Under the pieces are notes generated by a model that was given only the letters and a program-made list of their open reading frames with translations, was not told the DNA's origin and did no database searches. A program made the position numbers and the translations under genes. 64,000 nt of DNA from Patiria miniata (lineage: Eukaryota > Echinodermata > Asteroidea > Valvatida > Asterinidae). Positions within the stretch are counted from its first letter, which is position 1. Each line of letters starts with the position of its first letter. The stretch covers positions 5,201,754-5,265,753 of the forward strand of contig NW_024037058.1 of assembly GCF_015706575.1 (NCBI RefSeq), read 5' to 3'. This document shows positions 42,849 through 54,429 of this stretch, piece by piece.

Positions 42849-42935
42849 CTGTGACTTGTTGTAGGTGTCATACAGTCCCAGCACCGCATCTCTGTTAAAC
42901 CTTGTCCACGAGACACGGATCTCATGCACCACCAG
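42849..42935 (-). other. Probable exon of an unidentified conserved host gene
   Basis: Acceptor after a poly-T tract (TTCACAAG) and strong donor CACAG/GTAAAC bound 87 nt, phase 0-0, with codons more GC-rich than the surroundings. It reads VVHEIRVSWTRFNRDAVLGL and then YDTYNKSQ. The style suggests a conserved protein; the C-terminal region of the large lipid-transfer protein BLTP1 (KIAA1109) is a tentative guess from memory. Confidence 0.5.
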
Positions 42936-43135
42936 CTTGTGAATGAAATCCAAAAATGACAGAGCAATATTAAAAAAAATAAAGAAACAGTAAGTTATTA
43001 ACAAGGCTGTTGGCAGTGTGTTGAAAGTTTTGTGGAATTGAACTAAATACTCTATTAATTTTGCAGTTGTTTTATTTTGAAATATGGGGTGAAACAAAGA
43101 GGATTTATATTTTCTGTCATTTCATTTTATACTCT

Positions 43136-43180
43136 AATAGCAGGAGGTCATGGGTTCGAATCCAATTAAACCTGAGTAAA
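43136..43180 (+). repeat. tRNA-like B-box fragment
   Basis: GGTTCGAATCC at about 43153-43163 is a perfect polymerase III B-box, preceded by GGAGGTCAT as in the tRNA-like repeats at 45487 and 58233. No full cloverleaf is present, so it is probably a SINE or tRNA-pseudogene remnant. Confidence 0.4.
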
Positions 43181-43419
43181 CATGTGATTGTTTTTTTCCA
43201 GAGCACTCTCAGATAGCACAGTGCTTATGAAATATAACATTATTATAAAGAATAGTTGTGCCAGATAATGTTCTGGTGGAATTCTTGAAATGCTTCACAT
43301 TAAAAAGGAAATTTATTGCATATTGTTCAGAGATGTCAGAAATCAAGGGGAACTACCCTGGTCAATACACTGTTTACTTTTGAAGAAAAAAAAATTTATA
43401 TAGGAAGAAAAGAAAATGG

Positions 43420-43531
43420 GAACCAAAATATGCTGAATTACAGTCAATGTTGTAGTGAGTCCATCACAAGTCCATAGTTCTTTTAATAGCAATGTCAATA
43501 ATGTTTGGAAGTTCCACAAGTGCAAATTCAC
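43420..43531 (-). other. Possible further host-gene exon
   Basis: A minus frame reads SWSEFALVELPNIIDIAIKR and then TMDL before a stop. It lies between the two better exon candidates on the same strand. Splice sites are not convincing, so this is a weak call. Confidence 0.25.
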
Positions 43532-44083
43532 TCCAAGATATTAATCATTGATTGTATCTCATCAAGTGCTATTCGTTTGTGTTATTTCTATTCTGCAACC
43601 ACATGCCCTCTTTAAGCTCAGATCAGAGTAGTTCTGACCAAGATTCGATGGGTCATATAAGCCCAAGGCTTCAACTCGTTCCTCAATTACAAGCAAGATT
43701 ACAAGCAAGATCACATGTCCTTTTATTAGTAAATCACAAGTCCCTTTACAAGTTCAGTCACAGGTAACAGGAGTTGAACAATAACAAAGGAATGCCAACA
43801 CATTGTAAACACATTGCAATACCACACAATCATATGCGTACATATTATGTATGTTTTCTTTGAACTTACAATTCATACAATCATGTATCAAGCTATAGCA
43901 TGGCGTTGATGATTTTTATTTCTGGTCTGTGAAGGGACGGAATGCCTGAGTTTGTTTTTCCAAAATATGAAAAAAGCCTGACTTCAGGCTATATCCTGAA
44001 AACTGGCATGAACACCCTGCCCATCTTGAGCAACCATATACAGATTTCAAATAGACTGACATCACATATTGATGTTGTGTTAC

Positions 44084-44164
44084 CTGTTTATCAGTCTGTG
44101 ATGTGTAGAGGTAGGCGTGGCTCTCCCCAATCTCAGCATTCATCTCAGCAATGGACCAATCAGC
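44084..44164 (-). other. Probable exon of the same unidentified host gene
   Basis: Acceptor CCTTCCGTAG and donor AAACAG/GTAACA bound exactly 81 nt (27 codons, phase 0-0). It reads ADWSIAEMNAEIGESHAYLY and then TSQTDKQ. Its phase joins that of the exon at 42849-42935. The region 42300-44200 does not recur in the other TRIM units, which supports a separate host gene. Confidence 0.55.
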
Positions 44165-44739
44165 CTACGGAAGGCACAAAATATGAATGAATATTCAAAT
44201 TAAGCGCTGCATGAATTTAATAATTGGGATGCATGTATATTACTGATAAAAGAGAAAGCTTTAAAAAGGTGAGTTTTGGAAATTTTGTAACGAAGCACTG
44301 ATGCTAAATCACTGAAAGAAATAACAAATTTAGTTATGGCACTATGCAAGCGTAGTGCCATTGAGTGTAATGTAAAACACCAATTGCACACTCGCTAAAA
44401 TGTGGATAAATATATAGAAAGTAAACAAAACACAACCAACCAAACAAAACTAGATTCCAAAACTTTTTACTGTCGGTTCATTTCATGTACCGCTTTCTTA
44501 TTAGTTTACTTTTGTCTATACTACAGACTTGAGTTTCCTGAATTGCGACATATCAAAAGATATTTACAACAAATGTCATTTGCCATGAAATTCAGCTTGA
44601 CCCTGTGGCTTCTTTATGTTTACTATTCTGATAAACCTGTCTGTCAAATTGTTAATATTAACAGCCTATAGACCTTTGGATCCGTTAGATGTAGAAAACA
44701 GTCGCATGCTGTGTTTGATTTTACTCGTACAGCACGTAC

Positions 44740-44926
44740 CAAAGCGCTACATAAGTGGAATCCAAGGACTGCAAATAACTGAACTCAAAATCATGTTACA
44801 TGGTCCGTGTTGATACAGAGGGGCGTATATGTACAGTACATCGCCATCTTTGTTCATTTCTACCATTGCCGTAAGTGACATCAGAATGGGCAGATAGTAG
44901 TGGCTCATTCATAGTACCTCCTGAAG
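44740..44926 (+). other. Candidate class I noncoding leader exon of TRIM-D
   Basis: Ends in CTGAAG/GTAAGA (GT at 44927). Shares the TACAGAGGGGCGTATA and GCCATCTTTGTTCATTTCTA blocks with the TRIM-A and TRIM-E leaders. Confidence 0.45.
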
Positions 44927-45486
44927 GTAAGATTTTTATATAGTAGGTCTACCTACAAGCCCATCTATATATCTGATATAATTAAGTCACTAGCAACATA
45001 TTATCTAGTGAAGTCCGTGTACATGTAAACTCAGTATTTGCCAATTACAAGTGTATACATATTTACTGGAAATTCAGGTGGATCCGTCAAACCTGTTAGA
45101 ATACAGACATGTGGATTACATGAATCTCCTTGAATTCATGACAAAAATAAGTGACATGCATTGTTTGTACAAGTTTACATGTAGTCTTACACAACAAGTG
45201 TTTGACCTTTAAGAAGATTTGGCACAGGTATAGCTTAGCAAATCACAAAATAATAATAATAATAATTAAGCAACAAAAAATAGAAATGATTTGAAGGTAA
45301 GTCTTAAAAGAAAATGATAAATGAGTGCACTTCTCTTAAAGAAAAGTGAACTTTTTGGACAAGTCTATGATTGAAAATATGGGCCAGTTAAAGTACTTAA
45401 AATATTTTTTTTTCTTCGGTGCAGACAATATTTGGTTGCAGACTAATGCTCACCTCAACTCAAACCACCCAGCAGACCCAGGCAAG

Positions 45487-45554
45487 CTCAGAGGTGGAGT
45501 GATAAGACGACTGCACTAATAAACAGGAGGTAGTGGGTTCCAGTTCCACCTCAG
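45487..45554 (+). repeat. tRNA-like repeat (SINE or tRNA pseudogene)
   Basis: CTCAG at the start can pair near the end with CACCTCAG only imperfectly. A B-box-like GGTTCCAGTTCC is at about 45537-45548 and an A-box-like TGGAGTGATAAGAC at about 45495. The counterpart before TRIM-E (58233-58300) is better preserved. Confidence 0.4.
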
Positions 45555-46455
45555 TAACAGTAAGACCGCCCTTTTGTATACAATTCCCCGTTTAACACCA
45601 GCGTTTAGCCCCTCCCCTATATTTATAAAGGGTGCCTTTTTTTCAAAGTGCCCTTTTTTTGTGAGCGGCCTTTTACGAGGGCCCTTTTTTGAATTTCGCA
45701 CGACGTCGGCAATTGTGCGACCCTGAAAAGTGCCACATATTGTCCACGATCGTCCAGGTTGAACAGCGCCCCAATAGGAAGTCGAGCCCCCCTAAATTAT
45801 TTATTTGACAGAGGCCATTATTACGGGCAGGATGTGCAAGTGCTCTTTTTGTGAACTTTTTACAACACTGAGTATAGGCCTACAGTGTTTACGTCGGTGT
45901 GGGGCAAAACCCAGTCTTAGAAAAAAACACTTTTATTTTTAGTGAACTGTTTCATTCAGACCTGTAGCCATGTCCTCATACAGTTTAATGAAAAGTCATT
46001 CTTTGTCAGGTTAACTCAAAAACAATTTGTAAAACAAACTGTGCCGAGGTATTTTTCTGTCATTGAAAACCTTTTTTACTTGTGACCTACTTTTGCTTGA
46101 CTTGTAATGAACTTTAATGCAACTTACATTTTAGGCGTAGAAAATGTCCCACGAAAATAAGCTCTTACATTAACAGGGTAACCCAATTATACATTTGTTA
46201 CAACCATTTGCTATTTTCTTTGGGGAAAAAAACTAACTAACATCACGTTTGAAACAAGCATATAAAGTATGTGAATAAACCTTCAATTTTATGAATACTC
46301 TACATGACAAAAACAGTTTTCAACTTTACATCTAACTTATTTAAATCCAAATTATCATGTGAAGTTCAAATACATCTAATTCCAAAACCTTTTAATTAAT
46401 GTGCTTCATTTGTAGGTTAAAAGTCCATCACATCACACCAATCCCAACAGTGAAG

Positions 46456-48489
46456 ATGGCATCTAGAGTTACAGTGCAATCAGTGTTGGAGAAGATTAGT
46501 GTGGATCATCTGGAATGCTCCATCTGCACCAACCGTTTCAGGCAGCCCAAACTGCTGGACTGTTTGCATAGTTTTCGCCTGCAATGCCTCCATGACCTCA
46601 GACAAAGCCAAGATCCTCCTGTTACAAAGCTGACATGTCCTCTGTGCAGATGTGAAACCACGTTGAAAGGGTCTGGGGTTGCTGATCTCCCTAGTAACTT
46701 TGCATTCAGTGCCCTGGTGGAGGAAGTTACAATGCAGGAAAAGCTACTGGAAGGTCAAGGGTCAGAGATCAAATGTCAAAACTGTGATGAGGAGAATCAG
46801 GCTATTTCAAGATGCATGGACTGCGATAATTTCCTCTGTCAAGAATGTCAAAAGGCTCATGGGCGTATGACTGTCATGAAATCTCATAAAATCTACACCT
46901 TGGCTCAACTTCGATCAGGAGAGATTGTCTACAAGAGTAAACAAAGAGAAGAAGTTCCCAAATGCGTCAAGCATCCAGAGCAGAATCTCAATGTCTACTG
47001 CAACACCTGCGAGCAGTTGCTGTGTACATCATGCACTTTGTTGGAACATGGAAATCCAAAACACAGCCTCATTAGCTTACCCGAGGCTGCGAAAAAATGC
47101 AAAGATCAAGTTGCTGAGCTGGTGGCTGCAGTTGACAAGAAAATGTCAGCTGACAGTTCTGCCATAAAAGATACAAATGAGTCCCGCGAGACTTTAGATG
47201 TCACATATGCAACCACCAGAGACAGAATCTCCAAAAAAGCTGCCAAGGAAGTTGCCCGTATCAAGCAGCAGGAGCAAGAACTTCTACAAGACTTGGAAAA
47301 AAACTACAACTATCGAGTTAAGACGTTTGAGAAAGCAGAGGTCAACAACAGCAAAATGGTGGCCCAGGTACAGCACACTCTGGGGGTGGTGAACCGACTC
47401 ATGACTCAAGAAAGGTATTGGGACATTCTCAGTCTTCGTCAGAATGTTGTGAGTAATCTTCAAGATCTGATGGGAGAAAAGCTCGAGACAGTGTCTGACA
47501 GACTGGCCATGCTGGACTTTAATGAAGCCGAGGAATGTTTCCTTGGGTGTTTGGTGCTGGATAACAAGCCAGAAATGGTTGTTAGTATGAGTAAAACAAA
47601 GAGGTGGAAACTGAGAATAGAAAAACCAAGGTTTAATTCAGAGGAATTCTTCAACATGTTCAATGGGGTATCTGGCGTTGCAGCTTTCTCAAACAATGAA
47701 ATAGTTGTGGTAGACCAAAGGAGGGAAAAGTTGATTTCCTTCCCACTCGATGCCCCAAGCACACAGCAGGACATCCCATGTCTTGAACGTCCATGGCGCG
47801 TTGCAGTAAACAAGGACAATCAGCTCATTGTCTTGGATCGAGGCAATGTCAAGGTCCTGGATCAGAAATATCAGCTGCTCTGTCAGTTCAAACCTGGTGG
47901 AGGTGATTTAATGTGGCCAACTTGTCTTGCTGTTGACAACAAAAATCTGATAGCAGTGGGTATTCAGCGTGACAAAGTAGCCCTGCACAACCCAGATGGA
48001 AGTGTAATCAGAATACTGCCAGCACCAAAGCTGGAGGGGTCTATAGCCATCAGCAATCAGCGTGTCATCTACACCAGCTCAGAGGGGCTGCAAGCAGTGG
48101 ACTACAATGGCACCCGCATTCCAGCTATTGACGACACTGACATTGGCAACCCATCACAAGTGTGTTGCGACAGCGAAGGCGGAATCTTTGTGGCTGTCAC
48201 CAAGGACCTACACTCAAGTCGGGTTCACTATTACAGTCCAAAAGGCAAGTACCAGGGATGTGTGATCAAGAAATGCGAAACTCCAGATGGGATGATACTT
48301 ACAAAAGACAATGACCTAATCATGTTTGGAGAGGACATTGTACAAATCTACTCCAGTGTCACCAAGACAAAACACAGTTTAACATTTTCAAAGGCGAATC
48401 CATCAAAACAATGTGTTGATTATTCAGAACCTCCATGTATATATAGATGCATATTTCGCACTGACATCCCTGATGATTGGGAAACATAA
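46456..48489 (+). CDS. TRIM-D: divergent TRIM paralog with a substituted RING zinc ligand
   Basis: Predicted 677-residue protein of the same architecture. Residues 1 to about 180 (RING, B-box 1) are nearly identical to the other paralogs, but the fifth RING ligand, Cys41, is Arg (CGC instead of TGC at the codon starting 46576), so the second zinc site should be impaired. From B-box 2 onward (about 47000) it diverges sharply: a different coiled coil and a remote NHL-like propeller with several indels. It continues about 42 residues past the usual VYHRV end. The tail has a Cys/Pro-rich stretch and ends just before a possible LTR. ATG 46456 is 40 nt after the acceptor TTTGTAG. It may act as a regulator lacking full ligase activity, or as a chimeric gene. 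Confidence 0.85.
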   Translation: MASRVTVQSVLEKISVDHLECSICTNRFRQPKLLDCLHSFRLQCLHDLRQSQDPPVTKLTCPLCRCETTLKGSGVADLPSNFAFSALVEEVTMQEKLLEGQGSEIKCQNCDEENQAISRCMDCDNFLCQECQKAHGRMTVMKSHKIYTLAQLRSGEIVYKSKQREEVPKCVKHPEQNLNVYCNTCEQLLCTSCTLLEHGNPKHSLISLPEAAKKCKDQVAELVAAVDKKMSADSSAIKDTNESRETLDVTYATTRDRISKKAAKEVARIKQQEQELLQDLEKNYNYRVKTFEKAEVNNSKMVAQVQHTLGVVNRLMTQERYWDILSLRQNVVSNLQDLMGEKLETVSDRLAMLDFNEAEECFLGCLVLDNKPEMVVSMSKTKRWKLRIEKPRFNSEEFFNMFNGVSGVAAFSNNEIVVVDQRREKLISFPLDAPSTQQDIPCLERPWRVAVNKDNQLIVLDRGNVKVLDQKYQLLCQFKPGGGDLMWPTCLAVDNKNLIAVGIQRDKVALHNPDGSVIRILPAPKLEGSIAISNQRVIYTSSEGLQAVDYNGTRIPAIDDTDIGNPSQVCCDSEGGIFVAVTKDLHSSRVHYYSPKGKYQGCVIKKCETPDGMILTKDNDLIMFGEDIVQIYSSVTKTKHSLTFSKANPSKQCVDYSEPPCIYRCIFRTDIPDDWET

Positions 48490-48503
48490 ATGCTATAAGA
48501 TAG

Positions 48504-49562
48504 TGTTGCGTTCCCGCAAATTGCGTAGTTTACTTCTTTCCCCACCAATCCATTCCACTCCATGCACAGCGTAATGCTTGCAGCGATCCTGTGTGCCCTC
48601 ACACAGCGCGAAGTTTACAACGAAGTTTTAGACACACGTAGAAGTGTGCAGCACATTGTACAGTACGCTATTGTATAGCGCGCAATGCATGTAGCACTCA
48701 CTGCTATTGAACATGTACCGTCATGGGACATGTACTTAGGACTTAGCCATTTTCCCTCCACCTTTCCCCGGAGTCGATGCGAATTCCCCTCACACACCTT
48801 ACCTCGCATCCGACCCACATTGACACCAAGCATTTAGCGAATGTGGCTCGCTAAAACCTACCCGTGTATTCACCCCTAAGTGAACCCGTACACCCCAGCG
48901 AGTGTGTCCCGCTAACCCACTGGCCGAGACCTACGGTAGCTAGAGGTCAACGGTTACGTCCTTCATCTCATAGTTTTACTCCATAGCATTAGTGTGTAGA
49001 TTCCTACCTAGTCTAGAGACTAAGTCTTGTACACAACCCTATGTACCAAGAAAATTATTCCCTGTCCCTTTTCCTTGAGGATCAGTTCCCCGTAAGGCAC
49101 CCACGAGTGATCCTACGATCGCCCGCTAACCACTGCTCTCGGACTTTCTTCCAGTAGATTGTCTAAGTCAGTCGTGTACAAAACTCCCATAGAGAACTTT
49201 CCCCATGCCTTTGTACACGGATGCATTATTCATAACTACCAGAATACAATGCTCCCATTGGCTAAGACGCGCACCCAAAAGTGTATATAAAGCGCGCAGA
49301 ATTGCATTAGATTGTTGATCTGGGCTCTGACCCCGACAGAGTTCCTGACATGTACACGTAGATTATCAAGCTGCCAGCTCGCTGGCCATAGACCCATGTC
49401 TGTACACAGATAATCATGTACGCCTTAACTCTACATTGTATATAGTGCGCCCTCTATTGACCTGAGATGTAAATAATCCCAAATAAAGTACTAGTGTGTG
49501 TGTAAGATATTTGTATCTGACTCCTTATATGATAATGTCTCTCACCCAAGAGAGACGTTACA
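48504..49562 (+). mobile_element. Possible solo LTR
   Basis: About 1.06 kb of more GC-balanced DNA separates TRIM-D from the resuming unit flank. It starts TGTTGCG and ends CGTTACA (imperfect TG...CA ends). It has a TATATAAA box near 49283 followed by a GC-rich start region, and AATAAA at about 49481, in the promoter-then-poly(A) order expected of an LTR. No matching 5-bp target duplication was found, so the call is tentative. Confidence 0.4.
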
Positions 49563-52500
49563 ATATTACAAACGAGAGGCAAAGTATTACCACAAGAGGC
49601 AATTTTCTCAGATTCATCTCAGCAAATACAAAGTCAATGCATGAGGTGTTTTCCAAGTATAAGATATAACCCTACTACTGTGTAATATGTAAACAATTTT
49701 CTTAAATTTTGTTATTCGATTCTTCAATTACATTGGGAAAATCGTTGAGTTTAAATTAATGCAACTTACTTTTGAATGAGAAAGATTTTGCACCTCCGCG
49801 TACACAAACCAGAATAAATACTCAAAAGCAACTGAATGAAATGTGTGTGATTTTGAACTAAAGCGAAAGTTGAATAGTAAGCTACATGCAATCCCTTGGT
49901 TGTCTCTTTCACAGTGCTTTCTGAGTGCCTCATCAAATTGATACTAGTTTCATTACATTGACAACCAAGTTGAAAATGAAAACCTTGTGCATTCTACTGC
50001 AATGATACATTGATGTTTGTTAATGTGGTTAGTATGATGGATGTACATTTGTAAATTGAATACTTGTAAACTCAAATATTTTGGGTTTTTTGCCTTTCTC
50101 AAATGTGATTTTTTTTTTTTAAATACTACGAAGAAGATGCATTTGGAAAATTTTATGAATTTGGTGTCTGCTTTTTCCTCTCCCTATGCATCTGGCATCT
50201 ACGATTTTGTAAGTGAAGATGCACTCCTTTACTTGTGCACCCTTCCTTCAAGAATGCTTCTGTGAATCAAATGACCCACCCAACAAATATTATCAGTTTG
50301 AAGTCATTTTTAATGACATTTGAAAGGCAAACGATAATTTCGGAGGTTACAGGAACAGGAAAAATGTCAGACTTTGACCCTAAATGTATAGAATAACCTA
50401 CTTGTGAGAGGTTCCGTATCAGTACAATAATAGTTTAGTTTATTCCATAAATGATTGAGGCTTTTGCTTCTTTGAATAAGTATTGGTTTGCTACATGCTG
50501 ATAGACCAAGAAGTCTAAATGAAGCAATGAGCATTTGCTTTAATTAGAGAATATCTCTCCAAGAGAACGCAGCTTCCATGACAACAATGGCACTTCAGCC
50601 AAGATCCAAAGTCTGTTATTTACCAATCAGCATCTCACATACGTTTCAGCAGCATTTTCCACTGGGCCTGTTACAACTCTGCTCCTAGGGTTATTTGCAT
50701 ACATAATGAGGGCTGCCTGTTTTACACCAATGATGCGACTCAAAAAGATATATTTGTATTTTATTATTTATAGACCACTTAATTTGGAAGCCGTTGTTAT
50801 TGTATCACTAGTTAGTTCATTCACTGTATATTTTGTCGAAGACATTTTCAAAAACGTTTTCTGAGAACATAGCAACAGTGATTTCATGAAACAACCATCT
50901 TTTCTCAGATGTCGTTTGTTTATATTTAGGACCATTTTTGTTTTCGACAAAACATAACATCAGTGGTTTCCCCAACACTTATAATTGTACATAATGGTAG
51001 AGGGGATTATCAAGTAATCAGATTTGTGAACACATTTTCTCTTGATTTTTTATCTCCTGATTGACCGCATTTGAATATTGTCCAAATGCTCTCAAAAAAT
51101 ATTGAGAATGTAACTATGATCTTAGAAAATTAGTCAGGCTTGTTGAGGTCTAGTACCACATATCGCGAGCAAAAAAATTCAAACACTACAACAATGTTTA
51201 CTCAGCATTGAAAATTTGTCTTTTTTATCAGAACAAAAAAATGTAGCAAAAGGAAATCTTTTTATGTGTTAAAGATAAAGGTTTTATGTTGAGTATTTTG
51301 TTGTCCTGTGAAAACTTCAAATGTTTAGAAATCCTAAGCGAAAAAGTGACACACGAATGATCAAAATTTGTTGGCACCTTAGCAACCACTTTACAAGGGA
51401 AAAATCAGAGCATGGAATTGTTTATTTCCAAACTGAATGTCTAGCAATAGCATTGTTAGGGCATGCTTATACAAAAAATATTGAAAGCAAATATTTCTTT
51501 AAATTATGGGCGTAAAGACAGTTAAACTTGACATCTAAAAGTAGAGGAACTGATATCATATGGTTGCCGAGGGTGCAGTCAAGAACCCACCACACCTATA
51601 GATAACTTATAAATATCGCACATTCTATGGGAATGAAATGTACGTGATCTGGAACTTTCTTAAGGTACCAGCAGCGATACTAGGGTTAAGCTTCTAGGGG
51701 GCACCTGGGGGTTGATGAATTTTTTTTGAAAGGGGGGGGGGGGCAAGGAAGGTAACATATAACATTTGTTGTGTGCAATTCAAGATTTCAAATGGAGTGG
51801 GGTGGGGGAGAGACACGTGGCCCATAGTTACTCCAATGAAAGGTATAAAGAAATTGTAACGTCACATCAAGAAGAATTGTAACGTCAACGTTGTAACGAA
51901 GAATTGTAACGTCACATCAAGTTTTAACAGTCCCTTACATATTTACAATTAAACTAGTTACTAACCAATAAAAGGTTTGAATGGAATCAACCCCCTTTAA
52001 TTGCCTAATGTTGCAGTCCACTCTTTTCTGAATAAATTGAAATACAAAATGGTTTAGCAGGAATGAAGCCTTAACACTAGTCTGAGTATCACCCGTTGTA
52101 TCACCCTCTCTGTCTCTGGTCCAATGTCTGACACCTCTAAGCACGCAAATTTTATGCGACCCTGCGTGCCAGCCAACCGGAAGTCAATATGAAGTCATTT
52201 CATTCCAAAATCTGAACTAAGCTGTTTATTGGTCAATTTTGACGCCATGTTTTTGTAATACAACACAGACATAGAGATCCAATAAAACCCGACATTGGCT
52301 TCCAAAACTGTTAGCATACGTGAACGCTCATTGTGGTTGAGACGTGGGTGAGACGTGAACATGCCAGAGGGCATTCTCATTACGCACGTTATTTAAAATA
52401 TGATGTGATGATGATTCGAGATCACACTCGCGCATCACGTAACATATCATTACAGGCTATCATGACACAGCCTATTTTTGCTGACACAATTCACAATGTA

Positions 52501-52690
52501 AAAGCATAATGGATGTTGTCTCTAGGTTTCATTAGATGTACATGACAACAGGTTAACGAAGACCCGACATAGAAGGCGCCCGCTGAACGGTCTCAAGGTC
52601 AAGACACAGACTTGTTTTGCACAATAATCGCAGAATCTGCTCGCATTATAGTCGCATATCATGGACTCTTGCTGCATACGGGGATATTCC
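49563..52690. repeat. Array-unit 3' flank after TRIM-D
   Basis: Colinear with 10810-13860 and 35000-37460. It enters the unit late, at ATTACAAACGAGAGGC, so about 250 bp of proximal flank is missing. A 17-bp repeat of GAATTGTAACGTCA is present near 51855-51915. No gene is seen. Confidence 0.6.
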
Positions 52691-53874
52691 ATAAGCCCAG
52701 TGCGGACAGCCTAGGACGTTTTCCTCTCGGTTACTTTTCCTGAGTCCAGCGGTTACTTTTACTGGCCAACTGCTGCCCAGGAAAACTTCCCACGCGCCCA
52801 GGAAAACTGACCAGGTCACTTTTCCCGAGACGATAAGTCCAGTGCGGACAGTGCGAGTCGGTAAAAGCGGCTCAGGAAAGCGTACATCCAGCCCAAGTGC
52901 CCTGTTATGCATACAGAGACCGCACGAACCTGCACGTGCAGTGGCCGAACATTTTGTAGAAACACGCTGCGGTGTATCATCAAGTCCGAGCGGTAAAATC
53001 TCGTTAAAATATATATTTCAACGGACAAATACATACACAGAGAAGAGAGATCACGTTCTGAGAATTAATTTGCGGAAATTCTCTTTCTCCACCAATGTAT
53101 GTTATTTTCTACGATCCAAATTCATCCTGATACGCTACTGTAGTCATGCACGGAACATCATGGTCCGGTACCGTACGTAGGCCGTAGTCACTGGTTCCTG
53201 GCCCACATCATAGCTTCAATTCTGTAAGCATGCGATGGGAACCAACGAATACTGATGGTACTGCTGCCGCATGGAAAATCATACAGCGGCATGGCTTCGA
53301 CAGCGGCATGGCTCAGAATTATAGGCCTTTTCGTCAAGATTTAGCGTGTCAAGATGAAATAATATCGTGTAAACGATTATGTTGTGCATGCAAATGGCGT
53401 GTGTAATATTACTGTGTGTATCGGCGGCTGAAAATGTGATCGGCAATTTGTTTTCTGTGTACGGTGAGTCATTATACTCACACTGCACAGACTAGTTACC
53501 GCATTTTCATAATTGGCCCCTGCGCGGCGCGGCGGGAACCAGTCGTCGCCGCATTGCGCTTATTACGCACGTGATTATAGACATCGAATTGCGAAGTAGT
53601 TGAATCGCGCAGCGAATTTGTAAAAATAACGGAGGAATTCTTTTGAAAAAATAGCGAATGTAAGTAAGAAAACAATAAATACAAGCATTTTTGATGCAAA
53701 AGGGTTGTTGAGAGGTATTTTGTGAAGACAGACAAGACATAAGGTTTTTATTTTTATTTATTCAATTTTTTTTTTTTTTTTTTTTTTTGAATTACCGATA
53801 AAATGTTTAGGGTCGCAGCCTAAAAATAGGGTTGGTCGGGTAACCGGAAGCAGAACTATTCTTTTTTTTGGCCT
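52691..53874. other. Unit-specific insertion of unclassified DNA
   Basis: Replaces the part of the unit that in B and C holds the phosphatase-like island. It begins with two copies of CCAGTGCGGACAG (about 52698 and 52850) around a GC-richer segment, and near its right end has a run of about 24 T (53768-53791). Open frames on both strands overlap and have no domain signal. Confidence 0.35.
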
Positions 53875-53984
53875 AACCTCACTTGAAATTCTATATACTA
53901 CAGAAATTCATGCCATTTTGTGGAGACTTTTCAAGTTGTGAGTTCTTGCAATATTCACTGAACCAAAGTTTTACCCCAAAGTCA

Positions 53985-54055
53985 CCTTGAATTCCTCCAC
54001 AGGGTCTTGCTTGTCTATCTGTTTTTGCAGTGTGGTAATGGTGTTCAGTAGTGAC
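53985..54055 (-). other. Minus-strand exon-like island (copy 3 of 3)
   Basis: Same open core as 14677-14745, with a donor-like TTCAAG/GTGACT. It shows that this island pre-dates separation of the B, C and D units. Confidence 0.25.
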
Positions 54056-54429
54056 TGACCCAATAAGCACCAACCTTAGCCGGTCTGGTGAGCGTCATGT
54101 GTCACATCTCGGGTGTAGCTGACCATGCAGTCTTGGTCCTTCTAGAGGGGATGTTGGTGTCGGACCCAAGGAGCTGGAATTATCATCATCACTTTTGGAG
54201 ACATGGGCTTGACCTGGGGGAAAGGATAAAACATCACATTTTACTAATACAATACTGTACATAATGTTCATCCATGTTCATTTTTGTAAGCATTTATGCT
54301 GAGTGTTTACATGTTTAAACATTTAGCCAACATTACACAAAGGCTGCTGCTGACAATGCCAAGGACTCATTTTATAATTTATTATCTCCTGGATCAGAAT
54401 CTCCTTGTCATTCCTCAGCAGAGTTGTAA

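Larger units (their letters stand above)
44280..46455 (+). repeat. Diverged class I leader/intron block of TRIM-D
   Basis: Recognisably the same block as 3405-7060 but much more diverged, and closer to parts of the TRIM-E upstream DNA. It includes the leader donor at 44927, a tRNA-like repeat at 45487 and the acceptor GTAG at 46412-46415. Confidence 0.65.
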
